This document shows positions 22,136 through 31,067 of a stretch of 42,626 bases of DNA, in pieces (position 1 is the first letter of the stretch; each line of letters starts with the position of its first letter). The stretch comes from Symbiodinium natans (lineage: Eukaryota > Sar > Dinophyceae > Suessiales > Symbiodiniaceae): NCBI GenBank assembly GCA_905221605.1, contig CAJNDS010002301.1, positions 475,466 to 518,091 of the forward strand. Direction: 5' to 3'. The translations under genes and the position numbers were made by a program. The notes beneath the pieces were generated by a model. It was given only the letters and a program-made list of their open reading frames with translations. It was not told the origin of the DNA and searched no databases.

Positions 22136-23345
22136 CAGGCTTCGTGGAAAATGTTTTTGTCGGATGTAGGATGTCACAAGGGCTGGCAATCTGAGCGTAC
22201 TGGGGTGTCTGAGGGTGAGGCGTGAGCAAGCAACACGCACATCTTGTTTCACGTGCTCCCATTTTCGGCCATGGTACCGAGGGTGGAGACGACTGCGCAG
22301 GCTCGCAAACAATGCGATCCTGAAATGCTTCCCGAGTTTCCAGACTCAAGCCTCAAACTCCCAAAGTATGGACCGGCACGGGGTATGGTTTTCTGGACAT
22401 GGCTCATGGTCCCTGTTTTAGAGATGAACTTATCACGATCTTGCATGGCTGGTCCCAATAATGCTTTCTGCAGCTACCTACCTGCACTTGAAGTTTCGCC
22501 TGCCCAGCTGTTCTTCTTTCCATGTGCACATCAGGGAGAGGTTCCAGAGGACCCTGGAGATGCATAGATGCGGGCGCTTTTCATAGCTGGACTTCCGGAC
22601 TTTATGCGATTGGTTCGCGCGGGGCTCTTGGAAGGTTCGGGCCCAAAAATTTGTCGAAGCTGTTCTTTCGTCAGAGTACGTAGTGCATTGTTTGCAAGTT
22701 CAGGCCATGCTGGCGCTGCCTCTGCGCCGGCGGCGCTCCGGAAACTTCCGCGCTTGCAGCGGCCGGAGGCTGGGATCTGGGTTAAAGGTTCCAGGCTGCG
22801 GGTTTCAGGCGTAGGTCGAAGGAAGATCTCAAACGAGGAAAGAAAGGGGCACGCGAATCGGGAGTCCAGGAAACACTCGGCCTTTTGCGGCTGGCTTTCC
22901 TAGCCTGCGTGCATTTGCGGGCCCCATTTGGTTCAATTTGGATCGCGCTTTGGCAATCGAACCCCAGAGTCCCAAGTCTTGCAGTCGTTGCGTGTCCCAG
23001 CTTGCCGGTGTTTGGGCAGTACGGGTTCATGTAAAGGAGCCTCTCGGCCCAGGAAGTGTGAGGGTGTAGATAGTTGACGCGGCTTTTTCAAGGTTCGAGG
23101 TTTCCGGCTTCAGGGCTCAAGGGTCCAGGAAGTTCAGGACCTTCTGTGCGGACATTGGTGGATGCTTGTGGTCGAGACCCGCGAAAAAAGTTACGCCCCA
23201 AAGCCTCAAATCCCGACGCCAAAGACACGATAAAGCACGCATCGACCGTAGAAGATCAAGTGACCTCCCTCAAATCCCAGAACCCAGAAAAGCCCCATGC
23301 CTTCAAAGACTGAATACATCAAGCGACTCTGGGTGACTTTCGACT

Positions 23346-24781
23346 CTGCGGATCAACCAAACTTTACACACCCTGAACATTGGGGCGCCTCAATCCTTCT
23401 GGGGTCAAACTTTCGTCTCGGTGATGTATACTACGCGGTTTGTATACCGCGCTAGTCGTATACTGCACTACCCGTACCCGTCGTAGCCCCTAGGCGCTAG
23501 AATCGAAACCTCTCCACTCCAAACTCTGAACAACTGGAGATAAATCGCTGCAGGCTGTTGACTATTTGCTTAAGAGCCCCAAACACTACAGGGTACCGTA
23601 TAAGGAACAATATGTATATGCGTTTGCGCTTCTTAAGAACATCGTAGGTTTAGGGTTCAGGGTTTAGGGGCCGAATCAACTGGCAATGTTTATGACACTT
23701 GATTTCATAACCTAAGTTTACAGGCAGAGCTCTCAGTTGTTAGTTGAGCCTTCTTCACGAGATGTTGGAGCTCGAACCTTGTAGAGTAAACGTCCACGTA
23801 GCCGAAACGCTATACCCTAAAACCCGGAACCCTAAGACCCCAACAAACCAAAGCTTTCAACCCTCAAACTCCACACTTTGGGCTCTAAACTCCCTAAACC
23901 ACCCCCAATCCCCGAACCCTATAACCTGGAACCCCAAAGCTCTTGGTGACACAGGACCTTAAACCCTGAACCCTAAAATGCCCATGAGCTCTGAGATAAA
24001 ATACTTGTGGCTTCCTGCCCTCGACTCTTTCTACTAGCCATGCGGGAGGGTTGAGGGTGCAGGGTTTAGGGCTTGCAAGATGCGGTGTTTAGGGCGCAGG
24101 GCTTAGGGTTTGGGGCTCAGAGTTGAACATGGCATGACGGGAAAAACGCATGCTGCATACACACATTGCACACATACATATGTCTACAAACATATGTAGA
24201 TACTTTTGTATGTTATCTTTTTTGCAGGAACTCTGATTGTGAGGAGGGAGACAAGTTAGTCCTGGATGACGAGGGGGGCACGCTTACAGCAAGGTGTGCG
24301 CCGAACTATGGGCACCTTAACATGCGAACCTCCCAGGCTACAGCACGAATCATATCTGTTTGTGCAATCTTTCAAATATCACTCTATCACTTTTACTTTT
24401 ACAAAAGTAGACCCCCTCCAGCTGCAGATTGTTTCCAGTGGAAAGAGCTAAATTCCCCACGTATGTCTGATCCAGCCCTTACATACCTCAGGAGCCCAAA
24501 ATAGCCACTACAAAAGCCCTACGTTTGTGGTTTAGGGTTTTTTTGGGCCCTCCTCTCCGTCGAAAGGACATGGCGACGAAGGGTGGCGACTACTCCCCCC
24601 AGATGCACAGAGCGTACGCCCAGACTGAGAAGGCTTCTTTGGATGGTTTTATAGTGCTTATCGGGCTTGTAGGGTTTGGGGTGTAGCGTGCGCCTCTGTT
24701 ACGACTAGGGCTTTTAAGTCAGCCAGCAGCCAGCACGTCACAGAGCTTGCCAACACTTCCCCGCCAGAGAGACAAGACTGG

Positions 24782-24783
<2 letters not shown>
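23346..24783. other. Gene-less stretch with hairpin and telomeric words
   Basis: A 38-bp imperfect palindrome at 23426-23463 begins and ends with GTATAC and has an inner GCGG/CCGC pair. Degenerate CCCTAAA tracts lie at 23811-23980 and TTTAGGG-type ones at 23645-23668 and 24050-24122. A T-rich run ending TTTTTTGCAG at 24219-24228 resembles a splice acceptor. The frame after it (24229-24330) reads protein-like (GDKLVLDDEGGTLTARC), but no family is recognised and no partner exon could be placed. Confidence 0.5.
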
Positions 24784-24816
<33 letters not shown>

Positions 24817-25103
24817 ACGCACGCACGCGCACGCACGCACGCACGCGCACACGCACACGCACACGCACACGCACACGCACACGCACACGCACACGCACAC
24901 GCACACGCACACGCACACGCACACGCAAACGCAAACAACACACACACACACACACACACACACCACACACACAAACACACACACACACACACACCCCACA
25001 CACACACCACCCACACACACACACACAACCACACACACACACACACACAACCACACCACGCACGCACAGGCACACGCACGCACGACGCACGCACGCACGC
25101 GGC

Positions 25104-25146
<43 letters not shown>

Positions 25147-25163
25147 CACGCACGCCAGCACGC

Positions 25164-25199
<36 letters not shown>

Positions 25200-25540
25200 C
25201 ACACGCGCACGCACGAGCGCACACGCGCACACCCGCGCGCCACACGCGCCACACGCGCGCACGCGCACGCGCCGCGACGCGCGCGCGCGCGCACGCGCAC
25301 GGACACGAGCCGCGCACACGCACACGCACACTCACACGCGCACCCGCACCCGCCGTGCACGCGCGCGCACGCGCACTCACGCACTACGCACGCATCGCGA
25401 GCGCGTGCAGCATGCACGCCCGCCCACACGCGCACCCACACACACACACACACACACAGACACGGGCACAGACACACGCCCGCACGCACGCACGCACGCA
25501 CGCACCCACGCGCACCCACGCACCCACGCACCACACGCGC

Positions 25541-25542
<2 letters not shown>
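24784..25542 (+). repeat. CA / CACG compound microsatellite
   Basis: (AC)n at 24784-24813 passes into (ACGC)n, (ACACGC)n from 24841 to about 24925, (AC)n with CC interruptions to 25060, and (ACGC)n at 25075-25200. CG-rich alternating DNA follows at 25240-25320. Alternating purine-pyrimidine over more than 700 bp is the classic context for Z-DNA. Frames of up to 434 codons read through it (His/Thr on +, Val/Cys on -) are artefacts of composition. Confidence 0.97.
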
Positions 25543-25627
<85 letters not shown>

Positions 25628-25650
25628 AACAGAGAGAGAGAGAGAGGCAC
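25543..25650 (+). repeat. (GA)n homopurine tract
   Basis: About 41 GA units run to 25625, then ACAAAC, then a further short (GA)n to about 25647. The pure purine strand could form triplex (H-DNA) structure and joins directly onto the CA/CG block. Confidence 0.97.
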
Positions 25651-27134
25651 TCCGACATTGTCGCGCTCGCATTCTTCCACACTGGACCCCTCCTTTCATG
25701 TTTTTGGGGTGAGTCTCTGCTCCCAGGCGTCCCAAGAATTCAGACAAACTGCAACACAAGCCACACATCGAGGGGGGTAGTCGCAGCACAATACCTTGGC
25801 GAGCGTGACAGTTTACACAAAGATTGCCCTCTGTGCGAAGACGCAGGAGACATTGGCCGTGTTCCGCTTCACCAAAGCTTGGCGTTGGCAGAGCCAGATG
25901 CGAAGCAAAAAGCATGCCACTTACTACAAGCCTCGCGAGTGAGTGAGTCAGTGCGCGCTGACCTGCATGTGCTGGGTTGATGCTCTTCCACATGCCTTCG
26001 GCGTCTCTTGTTGGCCAAGACAAGCGGCTCGGGTAGCAGTTGTAGGTCTTTTCGCATGCCAGCAGTGCTGTCCCAGAAATAGAGTTGACCAGAGGCTGTA
26101 GGGATGGCAGGCTTGCAAAACTTGGGCTCCTGAATCAAATAGCCCCTAGACAACCCTAGGACCCCAAAACCGCAAGCGTGCGTAGCCCCTTTATGCTTGA
26201 GGGGCATGTTAAAATCGCAGCTTGCCCAAGCCTTGATCCGTAACTCCCAAGCAAAGCCCGAAGAGTTGAATCCTTAAACCCACTGCATCCCTTGAAACTA
26301 AACCCTAAAGTCCTACACTTGGCTTTTGGGCCCACGGCGGCCTACGACTCGGCACGGGGATGAGGAACGGCTGGGCTTCGGTGTGTTTACAGTAGGGTTT
26401 CCCTACTTCCCTAATTCCTTCATTTTTGATTCCCTAACACCCAAACTCCCTATTCAGGCAAGTTGGTGGAGTTCCTCGGTTCCCCAGCTGCCTGTTACGA
26501 ATCAGTAAGTTGGAGAAGCCCGAGCACCCCTCTAAGCAAGGAACTTGGCCATATGGGTTTGAGGTGGCATTCCTTCGTTTAGGGTGTATTGGGTCCTCTG
26601 GGCTCTGGGAAGTTTAGGCGTTTCGGGCTTTCTTGAGTTTGGGATTCGAACGTTGGGCTTTCGTGACTCCAGAAGACATTGCTGTAAGTCCGCTTAAGGC
26701 TTGCTAAGGCTTCTGAATACGGTGTCTGCCTGTAGGGGCCCCTCAGCGCCCTATGGTAAACAGAATCTCGCTTGGGAAGTGTGTGCGTGTGTGATCATGG
26801 GAAACCGGACAAGCCAGCTCCCAAGGGGGTGCCCTACTTGGTCTGATGAGTCTCTTGCATGTATTTGATCCGTTCCGTGCCTTCGGTTGTTTCGTCGCCT
26901 TTGTTTGCCTTCAGTTGAAAGCCTCGAGTAGTTCGTCTTCCGTGTACCATTTTGGCAGGTGTAGCCGTTTCTAGGTTTCTGGGTTGAGGGTTGAGGCTTA
27001 GGAAGGTTTACAAGTTTAGGGTTCTAAAGTTAAAGTTTGGGGTTGCTATTCGAGGTTTAAGGGTTTATACGTTGTGACAGTGATGAAGATGATGATGGTG
27101 GTGGTAAAACAGCAACCGTGGTGATTGTCCACAG
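25651..27134. other. Mostly gene-less stretch
   Basis: An unnamed 53-codon frame between stops (about 25780-25941) reads plausibly (FRFTKAWRWQSQMRSKK) but has no recognised family. Decayed telomeric words lie at 26270-26310 and 26980-27065. A GATGAT/GGTGGT trinucleotide-like run lies at 27080-27105. No promoter or RNA gene can be supported. Confidence 0.4.
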
Positions 27135-27207
27135 CGGTCGTGCATGCTTACTTCCGTGACACAGACATGAACAAGAACATGTCGTGGCACTGCTATGACG
27201 ACTAGTG
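27135..27207 (+). CDS. Possible WW-like exon upstream of the IQ gene fragment
   Basis: After an acceptor-like TTGTCCACAG, the frame reads VVHAYFRDTDMNKNMSW followed by HCYDD and then TAG. The spacing Y-F-x-D, nine residues, W resembles the second half of a WW domain (aromatic pair, Asp/Asn, then Trp). The first Trp of a WW domain is not visible and would have to be in an upstream exon. A donor-like GTGTAA at 27208 would split the TAG codon, leaving TA to be completed by the next exon. It could equally be a chance frame; its link to the exons 400 bp downstream is inferred from strand and proximity. Confidence 0.3.
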
Positions 27208-27620
27208 TAAACCACAGGAAAGCAACCAGATACCACCACATGTGCCCACTGCCCACCTTCCTCCATGCATGGACCTGTACATCGATAAAACCCTAAGCCG
27301 GCGTGCTCTGTTTTGGCAGGGGCACGAGGGACAGCAGTTGTTTTGACCGTGTCTTGACACGCACAACACAACGCCGGAGCAACAAAGGGCTGCAACAAAG
27401 CTGCCGGCATCCTACGGGGGCTGCGTGTGAGTTGCTTGTGAGAGGCACGCTGAGGCATATATGTCGACTTGCGTTCTCGTGTGCCTTCTTAGCTGCTCTG
27501 AGTTTGCTAGAAACTAGTATTTGGTTTGCTGTCTGCCATGCTCCTGCCTTTTCCTACGCCATCATGAGTTTACGAGTAGGACGTGGGACAGGAGAATATC
27601 TGGTAGGAGCATGAGTTTAG

Positions 27621-27692
27621 TCAGTGTGCAAATGTGCACCTATGCTGTGGCACGTCACAGTTTTTCAAGTCATCGCTTGCAGCTGTGGCCAG
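27621..27692 (+). CDS. Candidate exon 1 of the IQ gene
   Basis: The frame is open after TTTAG (27616-27620) and reads QCANVHLCCGTSQFF then KSSLAAVA. It ends at CCAG with a canonical GTAGGC donor at 27693, leaving two bases (AG) of a split codon. Its phase matches exon 2. The residue pattern itself is not diagnostic, so this is the weakest of the joined exons. Confidence 0.3.
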
Positions 27693-28454
27693 GTAGGCGA
27701 TGGTGAGGCGTGATGCAGCCACCAAAAGTGGGGCGTTTTGGGTCCGAGAAGTTTGAGCAGATGGACAAGGTGCAGATATGTGCTGATTCTCTTCACCTTT
27801 TCTCCATGTTCATCTCTGAGCCCGGAGGCCGCAACGTTCATCCGCAAAGTGTGGGGAGGAACGAAGACACGGCGACAGTGCGACGCCCATGAATCGTACT
27901 GCAGCAGAGCAGCAGTAAGCACGCTCGAGTTACACAACTCGTCTGCTCCTGCAGCTGGCGTTGTCAGTACTGCTTTGCACTCCATTGCTGTAAGGGATAC
28001 TGGGATACACCTGACAGGTACCAGCAGCTAATGGAGGAGTTTGGCAGGTGCACATTTTGGAATTTTGTCTCTTAGCGACAGTTCGGCTTTCTTGTTGCGT
28101 CGTGCCAAGCGCCAAGCACTTAGGGAAGCATCAAGGAGTGGAATGCCCTCAAAGCTGAGAGGAGAAGCGCAGCATGCGAGGGAGTGTTGGTACGGCTGTT
28201 CGCAGTGTCAGGCACATTCACAATGTCATCACCATCCAGCGATATGTTCGTGGCTGTCTGGTGCGTCTTCGCACTCGGAGACAAGCCAGGCTCCTAGCCA
28301 GTGAACGAGGCATGAAAGCCACCGTCAGTTCCTGCCATGTCAGCGGAGCGCTCGCGATGCAAGAGAGCCAAAAGAGCACAAGTGATCTGAGGCGGTTCGT
28401 GCTGGAGAGGAGCTGTGGGCGACCTTGGAGATCCAGCGCGCGTGGCGTCCGTGA
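27621..28454 (+). CDS. Partial intron-rich gene: IQ motifs plus Cys/His cluster
   Basis: Five short segments join in phase with GT-AG introns of 128, 59, about 160 and 86 bp. Exon limits are 27621-27692, 27821-27895, 27955-28047, 28206 (or 28212)-28323 and 28410-28450. The joined product would carry, in order, a degenerate IQ motif, a C-x2-C...H-x-C-x-K-G cluster, a canonical IQ motif and a short IQ core. IQ motifs bind calmodulin or EF-hand light chains, and the Cys/His cluster suggests a small zinc-binding fold. Such combinations suggest a cytoskeletal or calcium-linked protein, but no specific family is named. No start codon is assigned, and downstream the gene runs into repeat D at 28518. 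It may be a live gene end, an incomplete gene or a pseudogene. Confidence 0.5.
27821..27895 (+). CDS. Candidate exon 2: degenerate IQ motif
   Basis: Preceded by a pyrimidine-rich run (27787-27817) and CTGAG, it reads PEAATFIRKVWGGTKTRRQC then DAHES. FIRKVWGGTKTRR matches the IQ pattern I-Q-x3-R-G-x3-R, with Arg replacing Gln and Gly replacing the first Arg. It ends in a split codon (TC) before GTACTG. Confidence 0.45.
27955..28047 (+). CDS. Candidate exon 3: Cys/His cluster
   Basis: After CTGCTCCTGCAG, it completes the Ser codon and reads WRCQYCFALHCCKGYW then DTPDRYQQLMEEFG. C-x2-C-F-x-L-H-x-C-K-G looks like one half of a treble-clef or B-box-like zinc site, and Cys/His residues at the end of exon 2 (QCDAHE) could supply other ligands. 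The exon ends GGCAG before GTGCAC. This is the most protein-like sequence in the window outside repeats. Confidence 0.5.
28206..28323 (+). CDS. Candidate exon 4: canonical IQ motif
   Basis: Acceptor TTCGCAG (or CAG at 28209-28211; both keep phase) is followed by VRHIHNVITIQ, RYVRGCLVRLRTRRQ and ARLLASERGMKA. The core I-Q-x3-R-G-x3-R-x2 is complete, with basic residues behind it as in calmodulin-binding IQ helices. The frame stays open to about 28470, but a GTCAGT donor at 28324 joins exon 5 in phase. Confidence 0.6.
28410..28454 (+). CDS. Candidate exon 5: second IQ core, then stop or donor
   Basis: After GGAGAG (AG|G type junction), it reads ELWATLEIQRAWRP and then TGA at 28452-28454. EIQRAWR is a typical start of an IQ motif whose second half is missing. 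Either the protein ends here, or GTGATC at 28451 is a donor and the rest of the motif was in sequence now replaced by repeats. Confidence 0.45.
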   Translation, partial: ELWATLEIQRAWRP

Positions 28455-28517
28455 TCTCCCATCTTGAATCAAGAGTAGCTGTGTATTGGCACTGGCTAAC
28501 ATCGGTGTCAAGCTCTT

Positions 28518-28600
28518 AGCTTCCAAATGCCTCGCAGGTACTTGGGTCGCGTGAAGTGGGAGGCCAAATATGAGGAGGCCCGGTCTTAGCAGACCGCTAC
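28518..28600 (+). repeat. Dispersed repeat family D, copy 2
   Basis: It is the partner of 10487-10568, same orientation, with the same CTTAGCAGACCGCTAC end. It begins about 65 bp after the last codon of the IQ gene fragment. Confidence 0.85.
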
Positions 28601-28649
28601 GCAAAGCACCAATCGCCCGCAACAAAAAGCACGACAGTGACGACAGCTG

Positions 28650-29190
28650 CTTTATCGAGTTTGTGGTTCCGTCAAGTGCTTCAGGCCATGCTGGCGTTAC
28701 CTTCGTGACGGCGGCGCTCCGGAAACTTCTCACGCTTGCAGAGGCGGGGTGCAGTGCCAGCTTTAAGGAGACTGGAGCTCAAAAACCGTGTGTTGGTTAA
28801 AGGGCTTAGGACGCGGGCCTTCTAATGCGAGAAGAAAGGGCACTCGAATGACGGGCTTCTTAGCCAGCTGTGGAAGTTTGCAGGGCGTCCCTAGAGTTCC
28901 GACACTTGATGTTCGTTGGTGTCTGGCCTGTCGTTTTTTAGGGGAAGGCTGCAGGAGTGTGTTGAGTTCCGCACAGAGCCGACAGCCTATTGCGTTTTTC
29001 GGCTTCAGCAGAAGTGTGGGCGTAGATTTGATGAGGCTTTCAGCTTCAAAGTTTAAGGTTCAGGACCTTAGGCCCTTGCGGTGCAAGGTTCAGGGTGTGA
29101 ACAGTCGGCGCTTGTAGTCGAGGGGTTGGGCGTGCTGAAGCCTATCCAAGAATCCCGCCAAGTGTCCCAACACAAGCCTGCAGCAAAGTA
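28650..29190 (+). repeat. Partial copy of the 3' part of repeat X
   Basis: It shares CAGGCCATGCTGGCG, GGCGGCGCTCCGGAAACTT and GCTTGCAG with 22700-22760. It also shares GGGCACTCGAAT, TTGGTGTCTG, GTTGAGTTCCGCACA and GCGTTTTTCGGCTTCAG with X0 at 4420-4690. Only the last quarter of X is present. Confidence 0.75.
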
Positions 29191-29279
29191 TGCACAAGCA
29201 CTAGATTTGAAAAGTCTGAAAACGGCAGGATGGCTCCCACATCAGGTAGCCTTAGGGGTGGATGATCGAAGTTAGCCTG

Positions 29280-29600
29280 TCTATTTCATTCATTTCTGTG
29301 TGTCTCCTTTTCTGTGTATTTGTTTTCTTGTTTTCTTCTGTGCGTTTCTTGCTTTACCTGTTTAATTCTTCTATTTCATCCATGTTTTCTTTCTTTCTGT
29401 CGTTCTTTCTTTCTTTTGAAAACCTCTATTTTCCCTATTTTTTTAGACAAACCTCTGTTTTCTTTTGCCTTTGAAGGAGAACCTCTATTACCGCCACATT
29501 TCATGAGGGAACCTCCTATTTGCTTTTACGTGAAAAAGCAAAAAGAGAAACCTCTATATTTGGAATGCGTCTTTTCTTTCCTCTGATTGTTGATTGGAAA
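29280..29600 (-). repeat. T-rich run and AAACCTCTATTT motif cluster
   Basis: A TTTCTT/TGTTTTC-rich run (29280-29415) is followed by at least five AAACCTCTATTT-like words between 29418 and 29560. The reverse complement of this word is found in the 18820-18990 cluster. No gene is recognised. Confidence 0.55.
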
Positions 29601-29867
29601 ATTAGACACCCCCGCAAAAAATATAGTAATGATACAAAACGCCAAAAAAGCTCGAAATAATTAGGAGGCCTACTGAGGTTGACGGTGCAGGCAACCCCGT
29701 CGAAGGAAAGCAACGCAAGGCTTCACTCACTAAACGAGCTATTCACGGCTTTACGAAGACTGCAAGAACAGCGTTGACTCATCAGCTGCCACCGCATCTA
29801 CCCACCGAGTGCCGAGTGGCGCGGAATATCTGCGGAGCATCGAACGCCCAGACCTGGGATTCAGCGC

Positions 29868-31067
29868 TTGAGCCTTCAAAATCGGTCACAAGCAAACCGG
29901 GCAAATATGAAAAGAGCTACCTCGAAGGCCAAAGTCACCCCCCCCCCCCTGTTCCAGGACCTCCTTGAGGGCGACGCGCCGAAGTTGTCGCCGAGTGAGC
30001 AACCCGTGCTTTGGCCTGCAGATTGGCGTCTTTTGTTTAGTTTTTTGCCTTTGTTGATTGTTTTGGTGGTTGTTTTTTTGTTTCGATTTTTTGCCCATCT
30101 CTTATTCCCTTTCATCGCGTTCGGCTTCCTGTTGTTCCCCAAACAGGAACCGTTTGGGGTCCTCTCCTCAGAAAAAAATGTCACGCGCTTGGCCAGATGG
30201 GTGTCACGCGCTTCGGGCCTGTGGTCTCCCATGGTCTCCGATCATGAGCACAATTGGGGCCAATTGGGGCCGGGTGGGTGTCACGCGCTTCGGGGCCTGT
30301 GGTCTCCCATGGTCTCCGATCATGAGCACAATTGGGGCCAATTGGGGCCGGGTGGGTGTCACGCGCTTCGGGGCCTGTGGTCTCCCATGGTCTCCGATCA
30401 TGAGCACAATTGGGGTTTCTTGGGGCCGGGTGGGTGTCACGCGCTTCGGGGCCTGTGGTCTCCCATGGTCTCCGATCATGAGCACAATTGGGGCCAATTG
30501 GGGCTGGGTAGGTGTCACGCGCTTCGGGGCCTGTGGCCTCCCATGGTCTCCGATCATGAGCACAATTGGGGCCAATTGGGGCCGGGTGGGTGTCATCGGG
30601 GCCTGTGGTCTCCCATGGTCTCCGATCATGAGCACGGTCTCCCATGGTCTCCGATCATGAGCACAATTGGGGCCAATTGGGGCCGGGTGGGCCGGGTGGG
30701 TGTCACGCGCTTCGGGGCCTGTGGTCTCCCAATTGGGGCGGGTGGGTGTCACGCGCTTCGGGGCCTGTGGTCTCCCATGGTCTCCGATCATGAGCACAAT
30801 TGGGGCCAAGTCACGCGCTTCGGGGCCTGTGGTCTCCCATGGTCTCCGATCATGAGCACAATTGGGGCCAATTGGGGCCCGGTGCGTGTCACGCACTTCC
30901 GGGCCTGTGGTCTCCCATGGTCTCCCATCATGAGCACAATTGGGGCCATTGGGGCCGGGGTGGGTGCCACTCTTCCATGGTCTCCGATCACGAGCGCAAT
31001 TGCGGCCAATTGGCGGGCGGGTGTCACGCGCTTCGGGCCTGCGGTCTCCCATGGTCTCCGATCATGA
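29868..31067 (+). other. 399-codon frame made of a T-rich module plus 78-bp repeats (probably not a gene)
   Basis: The first 50 codons come from unique DNA. Residues about 50-85 are strongly hydrophobic because the DNA is T-rich (30018-30130). The rest is a 26-residue repeat (WSPMVSDHEHNWG phrase) that exists because 78 is divisible by three. Frames on the other strand are open too. It could be transcribed, but nothing supports selection on the protein. Confidence 0.6.

Larger units (their letters stand above)
19783..23345 (+). repeat. Repeat X, copy X1 (long dispersed repeat / segmental duplication)
   Basis: 19783-22495 aligns collinearly with 39522-42390. Near-identical blocks lie at 19783-20050, 20075-20335, 20917-21395 and 21545-22440. 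A hand count over about 230 bp (20095-20330) finds roughly 8 substitutions. X1-specific features are G runs at 20814-20829 and 20852-20866 and an expanded GT tract at 22022-22135. From 22495 to 23345 the unit continues with sequence shared with X0 and with 28650-29190. A frame at 20084-20320 is open in both copies for about 80 codons, but the copies differ at replaced residues and X2 breaks afterwards. I see no reverse transcriptase, transposase or other diagnostic motif. Confidence 0.88.

Noticed and set aside
24719-26023. 434-codon minus-strand frame
   Set aside because: About two thirds is CA/GA microsatellite translated as Val/Cys/Arg or Ser/Leu runs; the non-repeat N-terminal part has no recognised motif and the opposite strand is equally open.
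26947-26956. CCATTTTGGC resembling the core of the dinoflagellate spliced leader
   Set aside because: Only 10 bases match; the flanks (CGTGTA before, AGGTGTAG after) do not fit the leader, and a match of this size is expected by chance in 42 kb.
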